Positions 18,296 to 27,539 of a stretch of DNA of 32,374 nucleotides are shown here, piece after piece. The stretch spans positions 8,538-40,911 of the forward strand of contig JBBDHW010000013.1 of the NCBI GenBank assembly GCA_040880805.1, written 5' to 3'. Source of the stretch: Acidimicrobiia bacterium (lineage in GTDB: Bacteria; Actinomycetota; Acidimicrobiia; IMCC26256; DASPTH01). The position numbers and the translations under genes were made by a program. How positions within the stretch are numbered: the stretch's first letter is position 1; each line of letters starts with the position of its first letter. The notes beneath the pieces were generated by a model. The model made no database searches. It was not told where the DNA came from and was given only the letters and a program-made list of their open reading frames with translations.

Positions 18296-19048
18296 TCACC
18301 TCTCGGCGCCAGGCGGGGACGACTCCTCGCTTGCCGGTGCCAGCGTCTGATCGCGCGCACCCCGAGTGCGGGTCATACCGGCGACGATGGTTGCGACGAC
18401 GGTGACGAGGTACACCTGGCCGAGCAGCGCCTCCAGCGACGCGAGCGCGCGGCCGAGCCCGCCGGCCGCGGTGAAGTCGCCGTAGCCAACGGTCGTGAGG
18501 GTCACGAAGCTGAAGTAGAGATAGTCGGCGGTGCTCGCATCGTTCGTCTGCACGAAGAACTGCTCGGAGCCCAGGAGGCCAATGGCGGAATACACGAACG
18601 CGTACAGCATCCCGACGAGCACATAGATGCAGATGGCGCCCAGCACGGTATGCGTGTCGACAACCGGGCGGAGCCACAGCGCGCGCGCGATCGCGATCGG
18701 GGCCACGCCCACCATGAGCAACGCCACCACATCGAACGCGCCCGTCGATTCCGACGACGTCGTGATCGCCAGTGACCCGAGCGACGACACGAACGCGATG
18801 CCCACGACGAGTGCTGCAACGCGGACCAGCCGGCGGCTCACCTGTGACGCCCGGAGCGCCGCGAGCAGCGTGAGCCCCTGGAGCGCGACCGTGACCACAC
18901 GTACCCACGCGCCGGTCGGAGCGCTCGCCATGAACACGAACGTGGTCAGCAAGAGGGCGAGCACTACCCCGAAGCGGTACCCGGGCAGGTTCCCTTCGAT
19001 CCACCGCTCGATCGCGCGCGGTTGCGTCGTCTCATCGTTGTCGGTCAT
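18296..19048 (-). CDS. Two-pore-helix type potassium channel
   Basis: A 250-residue membrane protein with about six hydrophobic segments. The last two frame the canonical K+ selectivity filter TTVGYGD (residues 185-191) in FSFVTLTTVGYGDFTA. It should form a tetrameric potassium channel in the cytoplasmic membrane. There is no RCK/TrkA domain after the final helix, so gating by ligand through that route is not expected. The C-terminal tail is short and polar. ATG 19048 has GGAG five bases upstream. It is convergent with the GH15 gene (3-bp gap) and divergent from the large LPG-synthase-like gene. Confidence 0.92.
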   Translation of the reverse strand: MTDNDETTQPRAIERWIEGNLPGYRFGVVLALLLTTFVFMASAPTGAWVRVVTVALQGLTLLAALRASQVSRRLVRVAALVVGIAFVSSLGSLAITTSSESTGAFDVVALLMVGVAPIAIARALWLRPVVDTHTVLGAICIYVLVGMLYAFVYSAIGLLGSEQFFVQTNDASTADYLYFSFVTLTTVGYGDFTAAGGLGRALASLEALLGQVYLVTVVATIVAGMTRTRGARDQTLAPASEESSPPGAER

Positions 19049-19132
19049 CACGTCTCCGCTCCCTCGCCGAACCTGCACAAGTTAGAGTCCTGCCGGCAGG
19101 CATCGGCCCAAGGACCAGATGGGGCAGCCGTA

Positions 19133-21481
19133 GTGGCTTGGATCCGCAACACCACTGAGCGCCCCGAGCGGCGCCCGACCGACATCGGGTGGCTCGTCAT
19201 CGCGGCGATCGGTGTGGCGGTGGTCGGCGTGTGGGCCCAGAGCCAGTCGACGATCGACGCCAACTTCTTCGTGCCGCTCAACTCGCTCAGCAGCCTCGAC
19301 GGCCTCGTCAAAGCCTTCTACGCACTCGGTTCGATCTGGGCGCTCGGGGCCATCGCGCTCGTGCTCCTCGTGTTCCGCCAGATCAATGTCGCGTGGCGCG
19401 TCGCGCTGGCGGGCGCCGTCGCCTGGGGAATCTCCGAGCTCCTCCACGAGATCCTTCCCGCGCACTCGATCGCGCACACGCAGGTCAACGTGCGCGTCGG
19501 CGATGGCCCCATGTACCCCACGACGAACGTCGCGGTGATCACCGCGCTCGCAGTGGTCTTCGCGCCATATGCGGTCCGGCCGTTGCGCCGAATGTTCTTC
19601 GTCCTCATCCTGTTCGTCGCACTCGCCGCGATGTACGTCGGTGCGGGTTATCCCTCCGACACGTTCGGCGGACTGCTGCTCGGGATCACCGCCGGGGCCG
19701 CGGTCCTGGTGGCATTCGGATCTCCGGCCGGTCGCCCCACAATCGACGAAGTACGCGCCGCGCTGACCGATCTCGGGTACGACGTCGCCGACATGCAGCC
19801 CGCGAAGAACTTCGTCGCGCGCGCGTCGGCGATGGACGTGGTGCTCACCTCCGGCGAGATGCTACGCGTCGACGCCTTCGGCCGCGACCAGCGCGACGCG
19901 CAATTCATCGCCAAAGCCTGGCACCGCGCGATGTACCACGAGCCCGGCCTACCCGTGTTCGGCAGCCGGCTCCAGCAGGTCGAACACGTCGCCTACACGC
20001 TGATGCTCGCCGATCGGGCCGGTGTGCACGCGGCACGGGTCGAGAAGACGGGTGTTGGTGGGGCCGGCGCGGCCATGCTCGTGACCACTCCGCCCGCGGG
20101 GACATCCCTCGGAGAGATCGCGCCCGACGCGATCACCGACGAGACGCTCGCCGCGGTCTGGGCCGAGATCGAGCAGCTCCACGCGGCCGGGATCAGCCAC
20201 GGCAACCTCGACGCGTCGCACATCCTCGTCGACGGCAATGGGGTCGACGGCAATGCGAACGTCGCCCTCGACGACTTCACCTCCTCCGACGCCACTGGCC
20301 AGGAGTACTGGCTCAACCGCGACGTCGCCGCTGTCCTCGTCGACACCACGCAGCTCGTGGGCAACGACCGGGCGATCGCCGCCGCGGTCAAGGCTCTCGG
20401 CAAGGACCGGGTGGGCGAGGTGACTCCCTTCGTGCAACCGGCCGCGCTGCCCGCGGGGACCGCGGAGGGGACCAAGCACCTCGGCAAGGTCCTCAAGGAA
20501 CTGCGGGCCGACCTCGTGACCGCGACCGGCGTCGAGGATGCGCCGCCGCTGAAGATCAAGCGGCTCACCTTGGTGAACGTCGGGATGCTCGCTGGGATCC
20601 TGCTCGCGCTGGTGATCGCCTTCAACAGCATGGAGGGCATCGACTGGGCCTCGGTGAAGGGCGAGTTCGAGAACGCGACCTGGGGATGGGTCGTGCTCGC
20701 CGCCGCGATGTACCCGCTCATCCCGATGGCATGGGCCACCGCGCTGATGGGGTGCGTGGTCATCGACCTTCCGTTCGTCCCCACGATACTCACCCAACTC
20801 GCGTGCAGCTTCTTGAATCTGATCACGCCGAACGGCATCGGCGGCACCGCGCTCCAACTCGACTACCTCACCAAGGAGGGCGTTCCCCTCGCCTCCGGCG
20901 GGAGCGCGATGGTGCTGAGCACCGGGGTCGCTGGCGCGATCCAGATGGGTCTCTTTCTACTGGCCGCGGCGATCACCGCGACCGCGGTCGACACGAGCAG
21001 CAGCTCCTCGGACAACGCCAGTCTCTGGGCAATCGCGCTGGTCGCCGCCGGGATCGGAATCATCCTCTTCATCCCGAAGATCCGCGGCAAGGTAGTGCCC
21101 GCGGTCACGCGCGCGGCAAGCGACATCTGGACCGTGATTCGCAACCCGAAGAAGGCCATGCAGCTCGTCGGTGGCGACCTCGCCGGCAACCTGATCTATC
21201 CCGCGATCCTCGGCATCTGCCTCCTCGCGTTCCATCAACGACTCGACTACGCCGAGTTGGTCGTGGTTCAGGTGGGCGCCGGGATGCTCGGCAACGTGGC
21301 GCCGGTGCCCGGAGGGATCGGCGTGCAGGAAGCCGCGCTCACCGCCGGGCTCACCAGCTTCGGGGTCCCGGCGGCGCCGGCGCTCGCCTCCGTGCTCGTG
21401 TTCCGGGCGGTCACGTTCGCGATCCCGCCGTTCTTCGGCTTCTTCACGCTGCGCTGGCTCCGCGCGAAGGGCTACGCGTGA
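19133..21481 (+). CDS. PAP2-like / kinase-like / LPG-synthase-TM fusion membrane protein
   Basis: A 782-residue three-part membrane protein. Residues 18-200 have PAP2-phosphatase-like helices, but the catalytic blocks are altered: MYPTTN replaces the usual YPSGH, and GAGYPSDTFGG has Tyr where the third-block His is expected. Residues 205-440 resemble a kinase of the RIO/ABC1 sort. The loop reads HGNLDASHILV (356-366) instead of HGDLxxxNxLV, although DDF (380-382) is kept. Residues ~475-782 form the eight-helix LPG_synthase_TM (UPF0104/YbhN-like) region with NLITPNGIGGTALQLDYL and APVPGGIGVQEAAL. Such proteins may flip or channel lipids. GTG 19133 is chosen because upstream in-frame codons would overlap the divergent channel gene; it is not certain. 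Confidence 0.82.
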   Translation: MAWIRNTTERPERRPTDIGWLVIAAIGVAVVGVWAQSQSTIDANFFVPLNSLSSLDGLVKAFYALGSIWALGAIALVLLVFRQINVAWRVALAGAVAWGISELLHEILPAHSIAHTQVNVRVGDGPMYPTTNVAVITALAVVFAPYAVRPLRRMFFVLILFVALAAMYVGAGYPSDTFGGLLLGITAGAAVLVAFGSPAGRPTIDEVRAALTDLGYDVADMQPAKNFVARASAMDVVLTSGEMLRVDAFGRDQRDAQFIAKAWHRAMYHEPGLPVFGSRLQQVEHVAYTLMLADRAGVHAARVEKTGVGGAGAAMLVTTPPAGTSLGEIAPDAITDETLAAVWAEIEQLHAAGISHGNLDASHILVDGNGVDGNANVALDDFTSSDATGQEYWLNRDVAAVLVDTTQLVGNDRAIAAAVKALGKDRVGEVTPFVQPAALPAGTAEGTKHLGKVLKELRADLVTATGVEDAPPLKIKRLTLVNVGMLAGILLALVIAFNSMEGIDWASVKGEFENATWGWVVLAAAMYPLIPMAWATALMGCVVIDLPFVPTILTQLACSFLNLITPNGIGGTALQLDYLTKEGVPLASGGSAMVLSTGVAGAIQMGLFLLAAAITATAVDTSSSSSDNASLWAIALVAAGIGIILFIPKIRGKVVPAVTRAASDIWTVIRNPKKAMQLVGGDLAGNLIYPAILGICLLAFHQRLDYAELVVVQVGAGMLGNVAPVPGGIGVQEAALTAGLTSFGVPAAPALASVLVFRAVTFAIPPFFGFFTLRWLRAKGYA

Positions 21482-21526
21482 CCGTACGAACGTGGGTCAT
21501 CTCCGCTCTTGGAGAGCAGACCTGGC

Positions 21527-23323
21527 TTACAGCCGGCCCGCTTCGGCGGCCGCGGCTTCGGCTGCGGCGAGCTGTTCGGCGACGATCTCGAGCCCGCCGT
21601 CCCAGAACGCAGGGTCGGCGAGATCGAGGCCCACGATCGCACCGAGCTCCTCGGGCGAGCGCGATCCTCCGGCCGCGAGCATCTCGAGATACCTCGGCAC
21701 GAAGTCGGCGCCCTGCTGCTCGTACGCGCGGTACACCGACAGCGCGAGGAGCTGACCGTACGAGTACGCGTACACGTAGCCGGGCGTGCCCATGAAATGC
21801 GGGATGTACGACCACCAGGTTCGGTAACCCTGGGTGATCTCCACGGAATCGCCGAGCATCGCATGCTGGGTGTCGGCCCACGCCTCGTTGAACGCCTCGA
21901 TCGACAGCTCACCCTCGTCGCGCCGCTGGTTGTGCACTCGGTCTTCGAAACGGTTCATCGCGACCTGGCGGAACACGGTGGCGATCTGCCCCTCGAGACT
22001 CTCGGCCAGCAGCGCGAGCCGCGCCTCGGGGTCGGCGGTCTCGTCGAGGAGCCGCCCGAACGTGACTGTCTCGCCGAACACCGACGCAGTCTCGGCGAGC
22101 GTGAGCGGCGTTGTCTGGTGGAAGATCCCCTGGTCGCGGGCCAGGTACGCGTGCAGCCCGTGCCCCATCTCGTGGGCGAGCGTGAGCACGTCGCGGCGGC
22201 GCGATGTCCAGTTGAGCAGCAGGTACGGGTGCCGGCTCGGGACGGTGTACGCGCAGAACGCGCCCGGCCGCTTCCCCGGGCGGACCGGCGCGTCGATCCA
22301 CGACTCGTCGAAGAACCGATTGGCGATGGCGGCGAGATCGGGCGAGAACGACGCATACGCGTCGAGCACGAGCTCGCGGGCTTCGTTCCAACCGAACTCC
22401 TGGTCGACCGACGCCACCGATGCCATGCGGTCGTAATCGGCGATCTTGTCGAGGCCGAGCAGCTTCGCTTTCAACGAGTACCACCGTTGCGGGATGTCGG
22501 AACGCTCCTGCACGGCAGTGACGAGCGCGTCGACCGACTCGTCGCTCGCTTCGTTGCTCAGGTTCCGGCTCGCGATCCAGCTCTTGTAGTGGCGGAGCCG
22601 GTCGTCGACCGACTTGTCGACGAGGAGCGTGTTGAACACGAACCCGCGGGTGCGCAATCCCGGCTCGAGGGCGACGGTCACCGCCTCCGCCGCCGCGCGT
22701 CGCACGTCGCGGTCGGGTGACATCAGGCGCGACAATCCCTCTTCGAGGCTCACCGAGTTGCCGTCGAGATCGACGGTGATCACGGCGGTGAGCTCGGAGA
22801 AGAGTCGCACCCACGCGCTGTTCGCAGTCAGCGATTTGTCGGAGAGGATCACCTCCTCCGGCTCGCTCAACAGGTGCGGACGGTACCGGCGGGCGGACTC
22901 GAGGTGATGACGGCAGAACGCGAGCTGGTCGTCGGCGAGCAGCGACTCGGCGCGGTCGTCGTCGACGGCCGCCCACTCGAGCTCGACGAAGATGAGCTCG
23001 TTGTTGATCGCGGTGGACTTCTCCTCGGCGCGCGCGATGAGCGCGCCGTTCGCCGGATCCTGCGTGTCGACGGAGAAGCGCAGGCCCGCGTACGAGTCGG
23101 CGCGCCCGACGAGATCGCCGATCGTTGCGAGCTCCTGCATGAGGTCGGCAAGACCGGCGGCGTCGAGCTCACCGACCCGGCCGCGATACTTCGCCAGCTC
23201 GCGCGCCCGGGTCTCGGCTTCGTCGAGCAGGGTGTCGACGCCCGACTCGGCCGCGCCGTCGACGAGCGGCTCGATGTCCCACGCGACGTCGGCCGCGGTC
23301 CGGTCAGCTTCGGTAGTCGTCAT
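21527..23323 (-). CDS. pepF: Oligoendopeptidase F, M3 family zinc peptidase
   Basis: A 598-residue cytosolic metallopeptidase that cleaves short peptides. The zinc site is HEMGH in LTLAHEMGHGLHAYLARDQ, and the third ligand comes from the LAETASVFGE segment about 25 residues on. The length, the VAWDIEPLV opening and YVYAYSYGQLLALSVY near the C-terminus are those of the PepF/M3B group. The start ATG 23323 has only a poor ribosome binding site. It follows helD by 15 bp on the same strand and is likely cotranscribed with it. A short hairpin (TCTCC/GGAGA at 21500-21515) lies in the convergent gap with the membrane fusion gene. Confidence 0.93.
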   Translation of the reverse strand: MTTTEADRTAADVAWDIEPLVDGAAESGVDTLLDEAETRARELAKYRGRVGELDAAGLADLMQELATIGDLVGRADSYAGLRFSVDTQDPANGALIARAEEKSTAINNELIFVELEWAAVDDDRAESLLADDQLAFCRHHLESARRYRPHLLSEPEEVILSDKSLTANSAWVRLFSELTAVITVDLDGNSVSLEEGLSRLMSPDRDVRRAAAEAVTVALEPGLRTRGFVFNTLLVDKSVDDRLRHYKSWIASRNLSNEASDESVDALVTAVQERSDIPQRWYSLKAKLLGLDKIADYDRMASVASVDQEFGWNEARELVLDAYASFSPDLAAIANRFFDESWIDAPVRPGKRPGAFCAYTVPSRHPYLLLNWTSRRRDVLTLAHEMGHGLHAYLARDQGIFHQTTPLTLAETASVFGETVTFGRLLDETADPEARLALLAESLEGQIATVFRQVAMNRFEDRVHNQRRDEGELSIEAFNEAWADTQHAMLGDSVEITQGYRTWWSYIPHFMGTPGYVYAYSYGQLLALSVYRAYEQQGADFVPRYLEMLAAGGSRSPEELGAIVGLDLADPAFWDGGLEIVAEQLAAAEAAAAEAGRL

Positions 23324-23338
23324 GCTGGGGGAGGCTAG

Positions 23339-25654
23339 TCAGCCGCGTGACGGAGAGAGACCGAGTGCTTCGGGCAGTGGCTCGGCGTGCACGACCACCA
23401 ACTCCCGAGTCGCGCGCGTGAGCACGACGTAGAGCAACCGGAGACCGGCGGCGTCGGGTGTGACCAAGCGCGCGGGCTCGACCACCACGACATGATCGAA
23501 CTCGAGACCCTTGGCGTCGAGTGGTGACAACACCGCGATCGGTGCGTCGATCGCCTCGTCCGAATCTGCGACTGCGCCAAGGTCGCGCAGCGCATCGGCC
23601 AGTGCCCAGTGCAGTTCGCTCGGTGCGATCACTGCGACCGTGCCGCCACCGGCCAGTCCGGCGCGCGCTGCGGCGGCCGCCGCGTCGACGAGGCCAACGG
23701 CTGGAACCGTCCCCACCACGGGGACCGCGCCGGTGCTGCGGACGGGTCGCGCCGCCTCGACACCGGGCGCCGCGGCCGGGAGGAGCCGGTTGGCAACCTC
23801 CATGATCTCTGCGGGCGTGCGGTAGTTCACCGTGAGCGTGACCCGTCGCGGCGGCACCCGGACGTGGACGTTCGCGAGCACGTCGTCCCAGTTCGAGAGT
23901 GCCCCCGCCCGGCTCGCCTGCCCGAAGTCGCCGACCAACGTCATCGAGCCGGACGGACACCGACGGGCGAGCATGCGCCACTGCATCGCGGTGAGATCCT
24001 GCGCCTCGTCGACGAGCACGTGACCATACGTGCGCGGCTCGCCGTCGTCGTCGTCGTCGGCCGCCCCAGTGTCGTAGCCGTACCGTTCGAGCACCTGCTC
24101 GGCGCTCACCGACCCGCCGACCCCGAGCTCGTTGACAGTGCGACGCGCTAACTCCATCGCGTCGTCGCGCCGCGCGCGTCGCCGACGACGCGGACGCGCC
24201 GCGCTGGGCGGCCCGAGGATCGAGTCGGCCTCGTCGATCAGCGCCAGGTCGGCGTCGGTCCACTCGACGTCGCGGACGGGCACGCGCTCGCGGAACAACA
24301 GGCGCTGTTCGTCCGCGCTGAGCACGCCGTTAGACGCGGACCGGATCAGCGCTTCGAAGCCGAGCAGGTCGTTCACCAACTCGGCGCCACTCAGGACCGG
24401 CCACATGCGCTCGAGTGCCGCGCGGAGCTCCGGGGCTCGGCGCAGCCGGTCGGTGAGGTCTTGGTCCCAGTCCTCCGGAGGCGGTTCGCCGCGCGCGAGC
24501 AGAGCCGCGACGGTCGCATCGTCGACCGTGAGGCGGTCGCGGTACGCGGCCACGAGCGCTCGCCGATACTCGCGCCGGAAATGATCGACGACCAGCCCGG
24601 CGATGTAGGGGCGACGCCCGTTGTGCGTGCCGCGCCGGGCGCGCGTGCGCTGGACCATCCGGGTGGAGTCGCGCCTGCCCAACCGGAGCCGGTAGCCGTC
24701 GATCGCGACGACGACCTCGCGCGGCATCGGTCGCTCGCGATCGGTAATGGCCGTGGCGATCACGCGCGCCATTCGCCGATCGCCCTTGATCGCGGCCACT
24801 GCGGGGGGCGCCGTCGCGCGAGCGCGCAGACTCACCTTCAACGACGCGGGGGTAGCGAGCACGACTTCGTCCTCGCCGAGCGATGGGAGCACCTCGTCGA
24901 TGTAGCGAAGGAAGATCGAACTGGGCCCCACGAGCAGCACGCCCTGCGATCCGAGCCGCTTCCGGTAGGAGTAGAGGAGGTACGCGGCACGGTGGAGCGC
25001 AACCGCGGTCTTCCCCGTTCCCGGACCGCCCGCGACGACCAGGATGCCGGTGAGCGGCGCGCGGATCGCTTCGTCCTGCTCGGCCTGGATCGTGGCGACG
25101 ATGTCGCGCATGCGCCCGGTGCGCTCGAGGTCGAGCGCAGCGAGCAGCGCGCCCTCCCCCACCACGGTGAGACCCGACGTCTGCGCCGTGTCGGCGTCGA
25201 ACACCTCGTCGTCGAGACCGATCAGCCGCCGACCATGCGTCTGGAAGTGGCGACGGCGGGCGACGCCCATCGGCTCGACCGCGGTCGCGCGGTAGAACGG
25301 CTCGGCGACGGGAGCGCGCCAGTCGACGACAAGTGGCTGAAGGTCGTCGTCGGTCACGGAGATGCGGCCGATGTAGAACGGACCCGCAGACCCGGGGTCA
25401 CCGTTTCCGCGCACGTCGGAAGGCGCCAGATCGAGGCGGCCGAAGCACAGCGGCGTGTCGCCGATGTCGAGCGCGGCAAGACGCCGGCGGGTATTGGCCT
25501 GGGCGGCTTCCCGCTCGAGGCGGGCCTGCAGCGTGCCCCCCTCCTGGACCGAGTACCCCTCCGCGACGCGCTGCGCAGCCCGCCGCATGGCATCGAGCCG
25601 TGCGTAGGCGGCGTCGAGGTGCCGCTGTTCCGCCTCGAGTTCGGGCTGGGTCAA
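23339..25654 (-). CDS. helD: HelD-like UvrD/Rep-family ATPase (RNA polymerase recycling factor)
   Basis: A 771-residue SF1 helicase-like protein. A charged N-terminal helical arm (residues 1-60) precedes GPFYIGRISV and VDWRAPVAEPFYRAT, the typical HelD segment. Walker A GPGTGKT is at 210-216, and Walker B/motif II is in HVLVDEAQDLTAMQW. The SF1 C-terminal motifs are TVNYRTPAEIM, LDAKGLEFDHVVVVE and LYVVLTRATREL. Known HelD proteins bind RNA polymerase and use ATP to release stalled or inhibitor-bound enzyme; some actinobacterial members give rifampicin tolerance. The architecture fits the actinobacterial class. The start is TTG 25654 with GGAG eight bases upstream. pepF follows 15 bp later; the histidine phosphatase gene is 65 bp upstream. 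Confidence 0.88.
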   Translation of the reverse strand: MTQPELEAEQRHLDAAYARLDAMRRAAQRVAEGYSVQEGGTLQARLEREAAQANTRRRLAALDIGDTPLCFGRLDLAPSDVRGNGDPGSAGPFYIGRISVTDDDLQPLVVDWRAPVAEPFYRATAVEPMGVARRRHFQTHGRRLIGLDDEVFDADTAQTSGLTVVGEGALLAALDLERTGRMRDIVATIQAEQDEAIRAPLTGILVVAGGPGTGKTAVALHRAAYLLYSYRKRLGSQGVLLVGPSSIFLRYIDEVLPSLGEDEVVLATPASLKVSLRARATAPPAVAAIKGDRRMARVIATAITDRERPMPREVVVAIDGYRLRLGRRDSTRMVQRTRARRGTHNGRRPYIAGLVVDHFRREYRRALVAAYRDRLTVDDATVAALLARGEPPPEDWDQDLTDRLRRAPELRAALERMWPVLSGAELVNDLLGFEALIRSASNGVLSADEQRLLFRERVPVRDVEWTDADLALIDEADSILGPPSAARPRRRRRARRDDAMELARRTVNELGVGGSVSAEQVLERYGYDTGAADDDDDGEPRTYGHVLVDEAQDLTAMQWRMLARRCPSGSMTLVGDFGQASRAGALSNWDDVLANVHVRVPPRRVTLTVNYRTPAEIMEVANRLLPAAAPGVEAARPVRSTGAVPVVGTVPAVGLVDAAAAAARAGLAGGGTVAVIAPSELHWALADALRDLGAVADSDEAIDAPIAVLSPLDAKGLEFDHVVVVEPARLVTPDAAGLRLLYVVLTRATRELVVVHAEPLPEALGLSPSRG

Positions 25655-25719
25655 AGGGCGCGCTCCGGCATCGGGGAACGGGACAGTTTATTGCCCCCGG
25701 AGGGCCATGTGGCGCGAGT

Positions 25720-26367
25720 TCAGATCTGCTGGGGCCTCGTGACGGTCACGCCCTCGAGCAGCAGCACGCGATTGCCCAGCCACCACCCTGCCCCGTTTGC
25801 CTGCGACTCCAGCCAGCGACCGCCGAGGTTCGCAAGGAGCGTGTCCATCCCGTCGAGGTGCTGCTCGAGCGTGCGGACGATGCCGCCGTGCGTGACGACC
25901 AGCACCGACTGACCGTCGTGGACGGCGCGGATGCCCGCGATCGCCGCGAGCGCGCGGGCAAGGAGCGCGTCGTTACCCTCGAAGCCAGGCGGGCGCCGTC
26001 CTGACGTGAGGTAGCCGGGCCACTGCTCTTCGATCTCCGCCCTGGTGCGCCCTTGCCACTCGCCGGCATCGCGCTCGCGCAGCCGCGGCTCGATGCGCAC
26101 CTCGAGACCGAGGTGCTCCGCCATGATCTCGGCGGTTTGGCGCGCCCGCCCGAGGTCGGATGACCAGAGCGCGTCGACGCCGTTGACATGCTTGGCGGCG
26201 TCGAGCGCTTGTTGCTCACCGAGCAGCGAGAGCGGCGGGTCGGCCTGCCCTTGCCAGCGTCCGTCGGCATTCCACGTCGACTCGCCGTGACGTACGAGGA
26301 GCAGGCGGATCCCGGGTCCGCGCCCGAACGGCGAGCTCCCGGCTCCGTGCCCGAACGGCGGAGTCAT
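25720..26367 (-). CDS. Histidine phosphatase family protein (phosphoglycerate-mutase-like)
   Basis: A 215-residue phosphatase. The catalytic RHGE is at residues 26-29 in LLLVRHGESTWN, and the distal histidine is in VVTHGGIVR. RERDAGEWQGRT provides the acid segment. Members dephosphorylate small phosphoesters; the substrate here is not evident. The N-terminus before the fold is a 9-residue repeat (PFGHGAGSS / PFGRGPGIR) produced by a 27-bp tandem duplication. The ATG overlaps the TGA of the PIG-L gene by four bases (ATGA at 26364-26367), so the pair is translationally coupled. Confidence 0.9.
   Translation of the reverse strand: MTPPFGHGAGSSPFGRGPGIRLLLVRHGESTWNADGRWQGQADPPLSLLGEQQALDAAKHVNGVDALWSSDLGRARQTAEIMAEHLGLEVRIEPRLRERDAGEWQGRTRAEIEEQWPGYLTSGRRPPGFEGNDALLARALAAIAGIRAVHDGQSVLVVTHGGIVRTLEQHLDGMDTLLANLGGRWLESQANGAGWWLGNRVLLLEGVTVTRPQQI
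26307..26360 (-). repeat. 27-bp tandem duplication at histidine-phosphatase N-terminus
   Basis: Two adjacent 27-bp units (26334-26360 and 26307-26333) match at 23 of 27 positions. Both begin CGCCGTTCGGGC on the coding strand. They are in frame, so the duplication adds nine residues before the first beta strand of the enzyme. Confidence 0.65.
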
Positions 26368-27077
26368 TGCGAGCTGACGCGCAGGTAACCCTCGGCGAGG
26401 TGGCCGCCCGGAAGCCCGGCCCGCTCGGCCAGCATCGCACCCCACCCGCGCACGAGTTGCTCGATGCGGTCGGGGTCGGGCATCTGGCTCACGTGGCTGC
26501 GCAGCGCCTCGATCTTGCGGTCGGCGGTGTCGGTGATGTCGACGAAGGTGTCGGGTTCCGCCGCGGTCATCACGTAGATCTCCTCGGCCACCCAGGGCTC
26601 GTAGCCCTCGTCGAGGAGTTCCGGATGCGCGAACGGGTTCCGCGCGTCGGGGTACACCGCCGAGAGCGACGCGTCGCCGCACGCGAGATGGTCGGGATGG
26701 CTCGCGTAGATGCGCTGGTAGTTCCGCTCGGGCGACTGGCACAGCACGCGCTGCGGGCGCACGCGCCGGATCACCCGCGTGATGTCGCGCCGGAGCTCGA
26801 TCGACGTCAACAACCGGCCGTCGGGATAGCCGAGGAATGTGAGGTCGGTGACGCCGACCACCTTCGCCGCGGCCGTCTGCTCCACGCGCCGCAGATCCGC
26901 GAGCTCGGACGGCCCGATGCCGCTGTGGCGTCCACCGGCCTCGCCGTCGGTGGCGATGCAGTACGCGACCTCGATCCCGGCGTCGGTCCAGCGGGCGACA
27001 CTTCCAGCGGCGCCGAAGTCGACGTCGTCGGGGTGCGCGGTGACCACGAGGATGCGTTCGATGTCGTCGTCGTGCAT
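26364..27077 (-). CDS. PIG-L / LmbE family N-acetylglucosaminyl deacetylase
   Basis: A 237-residue zinc deacetylase. The metal-binding AHPDD motif is at residues 14-18 in VVTAHPDDVDFG, and the second histidine lies in ASHPDHLACGDA. The family removes acetyl groups from GlcNAc-type substrates and includes MshB and Mca of mycothiol metabolism in actinobacteria. This sequence lacks anything I can use to place it in either, so the substrate is open. It is the first gene of a leftward group (PIG-L, histidine phosphatase, helD, pepF) and overlaps the phosphatase by ATGA. The CopD-like gene diverges from it with about 36 bp between starts. Confidence 0.9.
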   Translation of the reverse strand: MHDDDIERILVVTAHPDDVDFGAAGSVARWTDAGIEVAYCIATDGEAGGRHSGIGPSELADLRRVEQTAAAKVVGVTDLTFLGYPDGRLLTSIELRRDITRVIRRVRPQRVLCQSPERNYQRIYASHPDHLACGDASLSAVYPDARNPFAHPELLDEGYEPWVAEEIYVMTAAEPDTFVDITDTADRKIEALRSHVSQMPDPDRIEQLVRGWGAMLAERAGLPGGHLAEGYLRVSSQ

Positions 27078-27113
27078 GTTCGTGTGACGCTAGCTCAGTG
27101 CGATCCGTGCGCG

Positions 27114-27524
27114 ATGCTGAAGGTGATGCTGCCGGTGACGACGAGCACGATCCGCCTGTTCCTCCACGTACTCGCGGCCACGGTGTGGGTCGGCGGCCAG
27201 CTCACTCTTGCCGGGCTCGTACCAGGACTCCGCGACCTGGCACCGGACGCGCCCCGTTCGGTCGCCCGGCGCTTCAACCTGATCGCGTGGCCCGCGTTCG
27301 CGGTGCTCGTCGCCACCGGGATCTGGAACATCGTTGCGATCGACCCGAACTGGAGCTCGAGCTACGGGACCACGCTGATCGTGAAGATCGTGGTGGTCGC
27401 GGGGTCCGGGATCACCGCGTTCGTGCACACGCGCTCGCGATCGCGTCGCGGGCTCGCTGTCTTCGGCGCGCTGAGCGGGATCACCGCGCTCGCCGCGTTG
27501 TTCCTCGGGATCATGCTCGGCTGA
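27114..27524 (+). CDS. Four-helix CopD-like integral membrane protein
   Basis: A 136-residue hydrophobic protein with four predicted helices. IRLFLHVLAATVWVGGQLTLAG, then ARRFNLIAWPAF, resembles the CopD/DUF2269-type membrane modules, where such histidines can bind haem or copper. Only His18 falls in a helix here, so metal binding is speculative. The start is uncertain: ATG 27114 and ATG 27126 are in frame and neither has a clear ribosome binding site. The gene is convergent with yqgE, 15 bp away. Confidence 0.65.
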   Translation: MLKVMLPVTTSTIRLFLHVLAATVWVGGQLTLAGLVPGLRDLAPDAPRSVARRFNLIAWPAFAVLVATGIWNIVAIDPNWSSSYGTTLIVKIVVVAGSGITAFVHTRSRSRRGLAVFGALSGITALAALFLGIMLG

Positions 27525-27539
27525 TCGCGGTGACGGGTA

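Noticed and set aside
19022-19132. Upstream in-frame start for the membrane fusion gene
   Set aside because: It would overlap the start of the divergent K+ channel gene and has no domain sequence; GTG 19133 is more plausible.
19189-21795. 868-residue plus-strand frame overlapping the membrane fusion gene
   Set aside because: Arg/Pro-rich shadow of the real gene in another frame; no start signal or family match.
25655-25719. GCCC-N5-GGGC hairpin between the histidine phosphatase and helD as a terminator
   Set aside because: The stem is only four base pairs and is followed by AATAAAC rather than a U-run on the transcribed strand.
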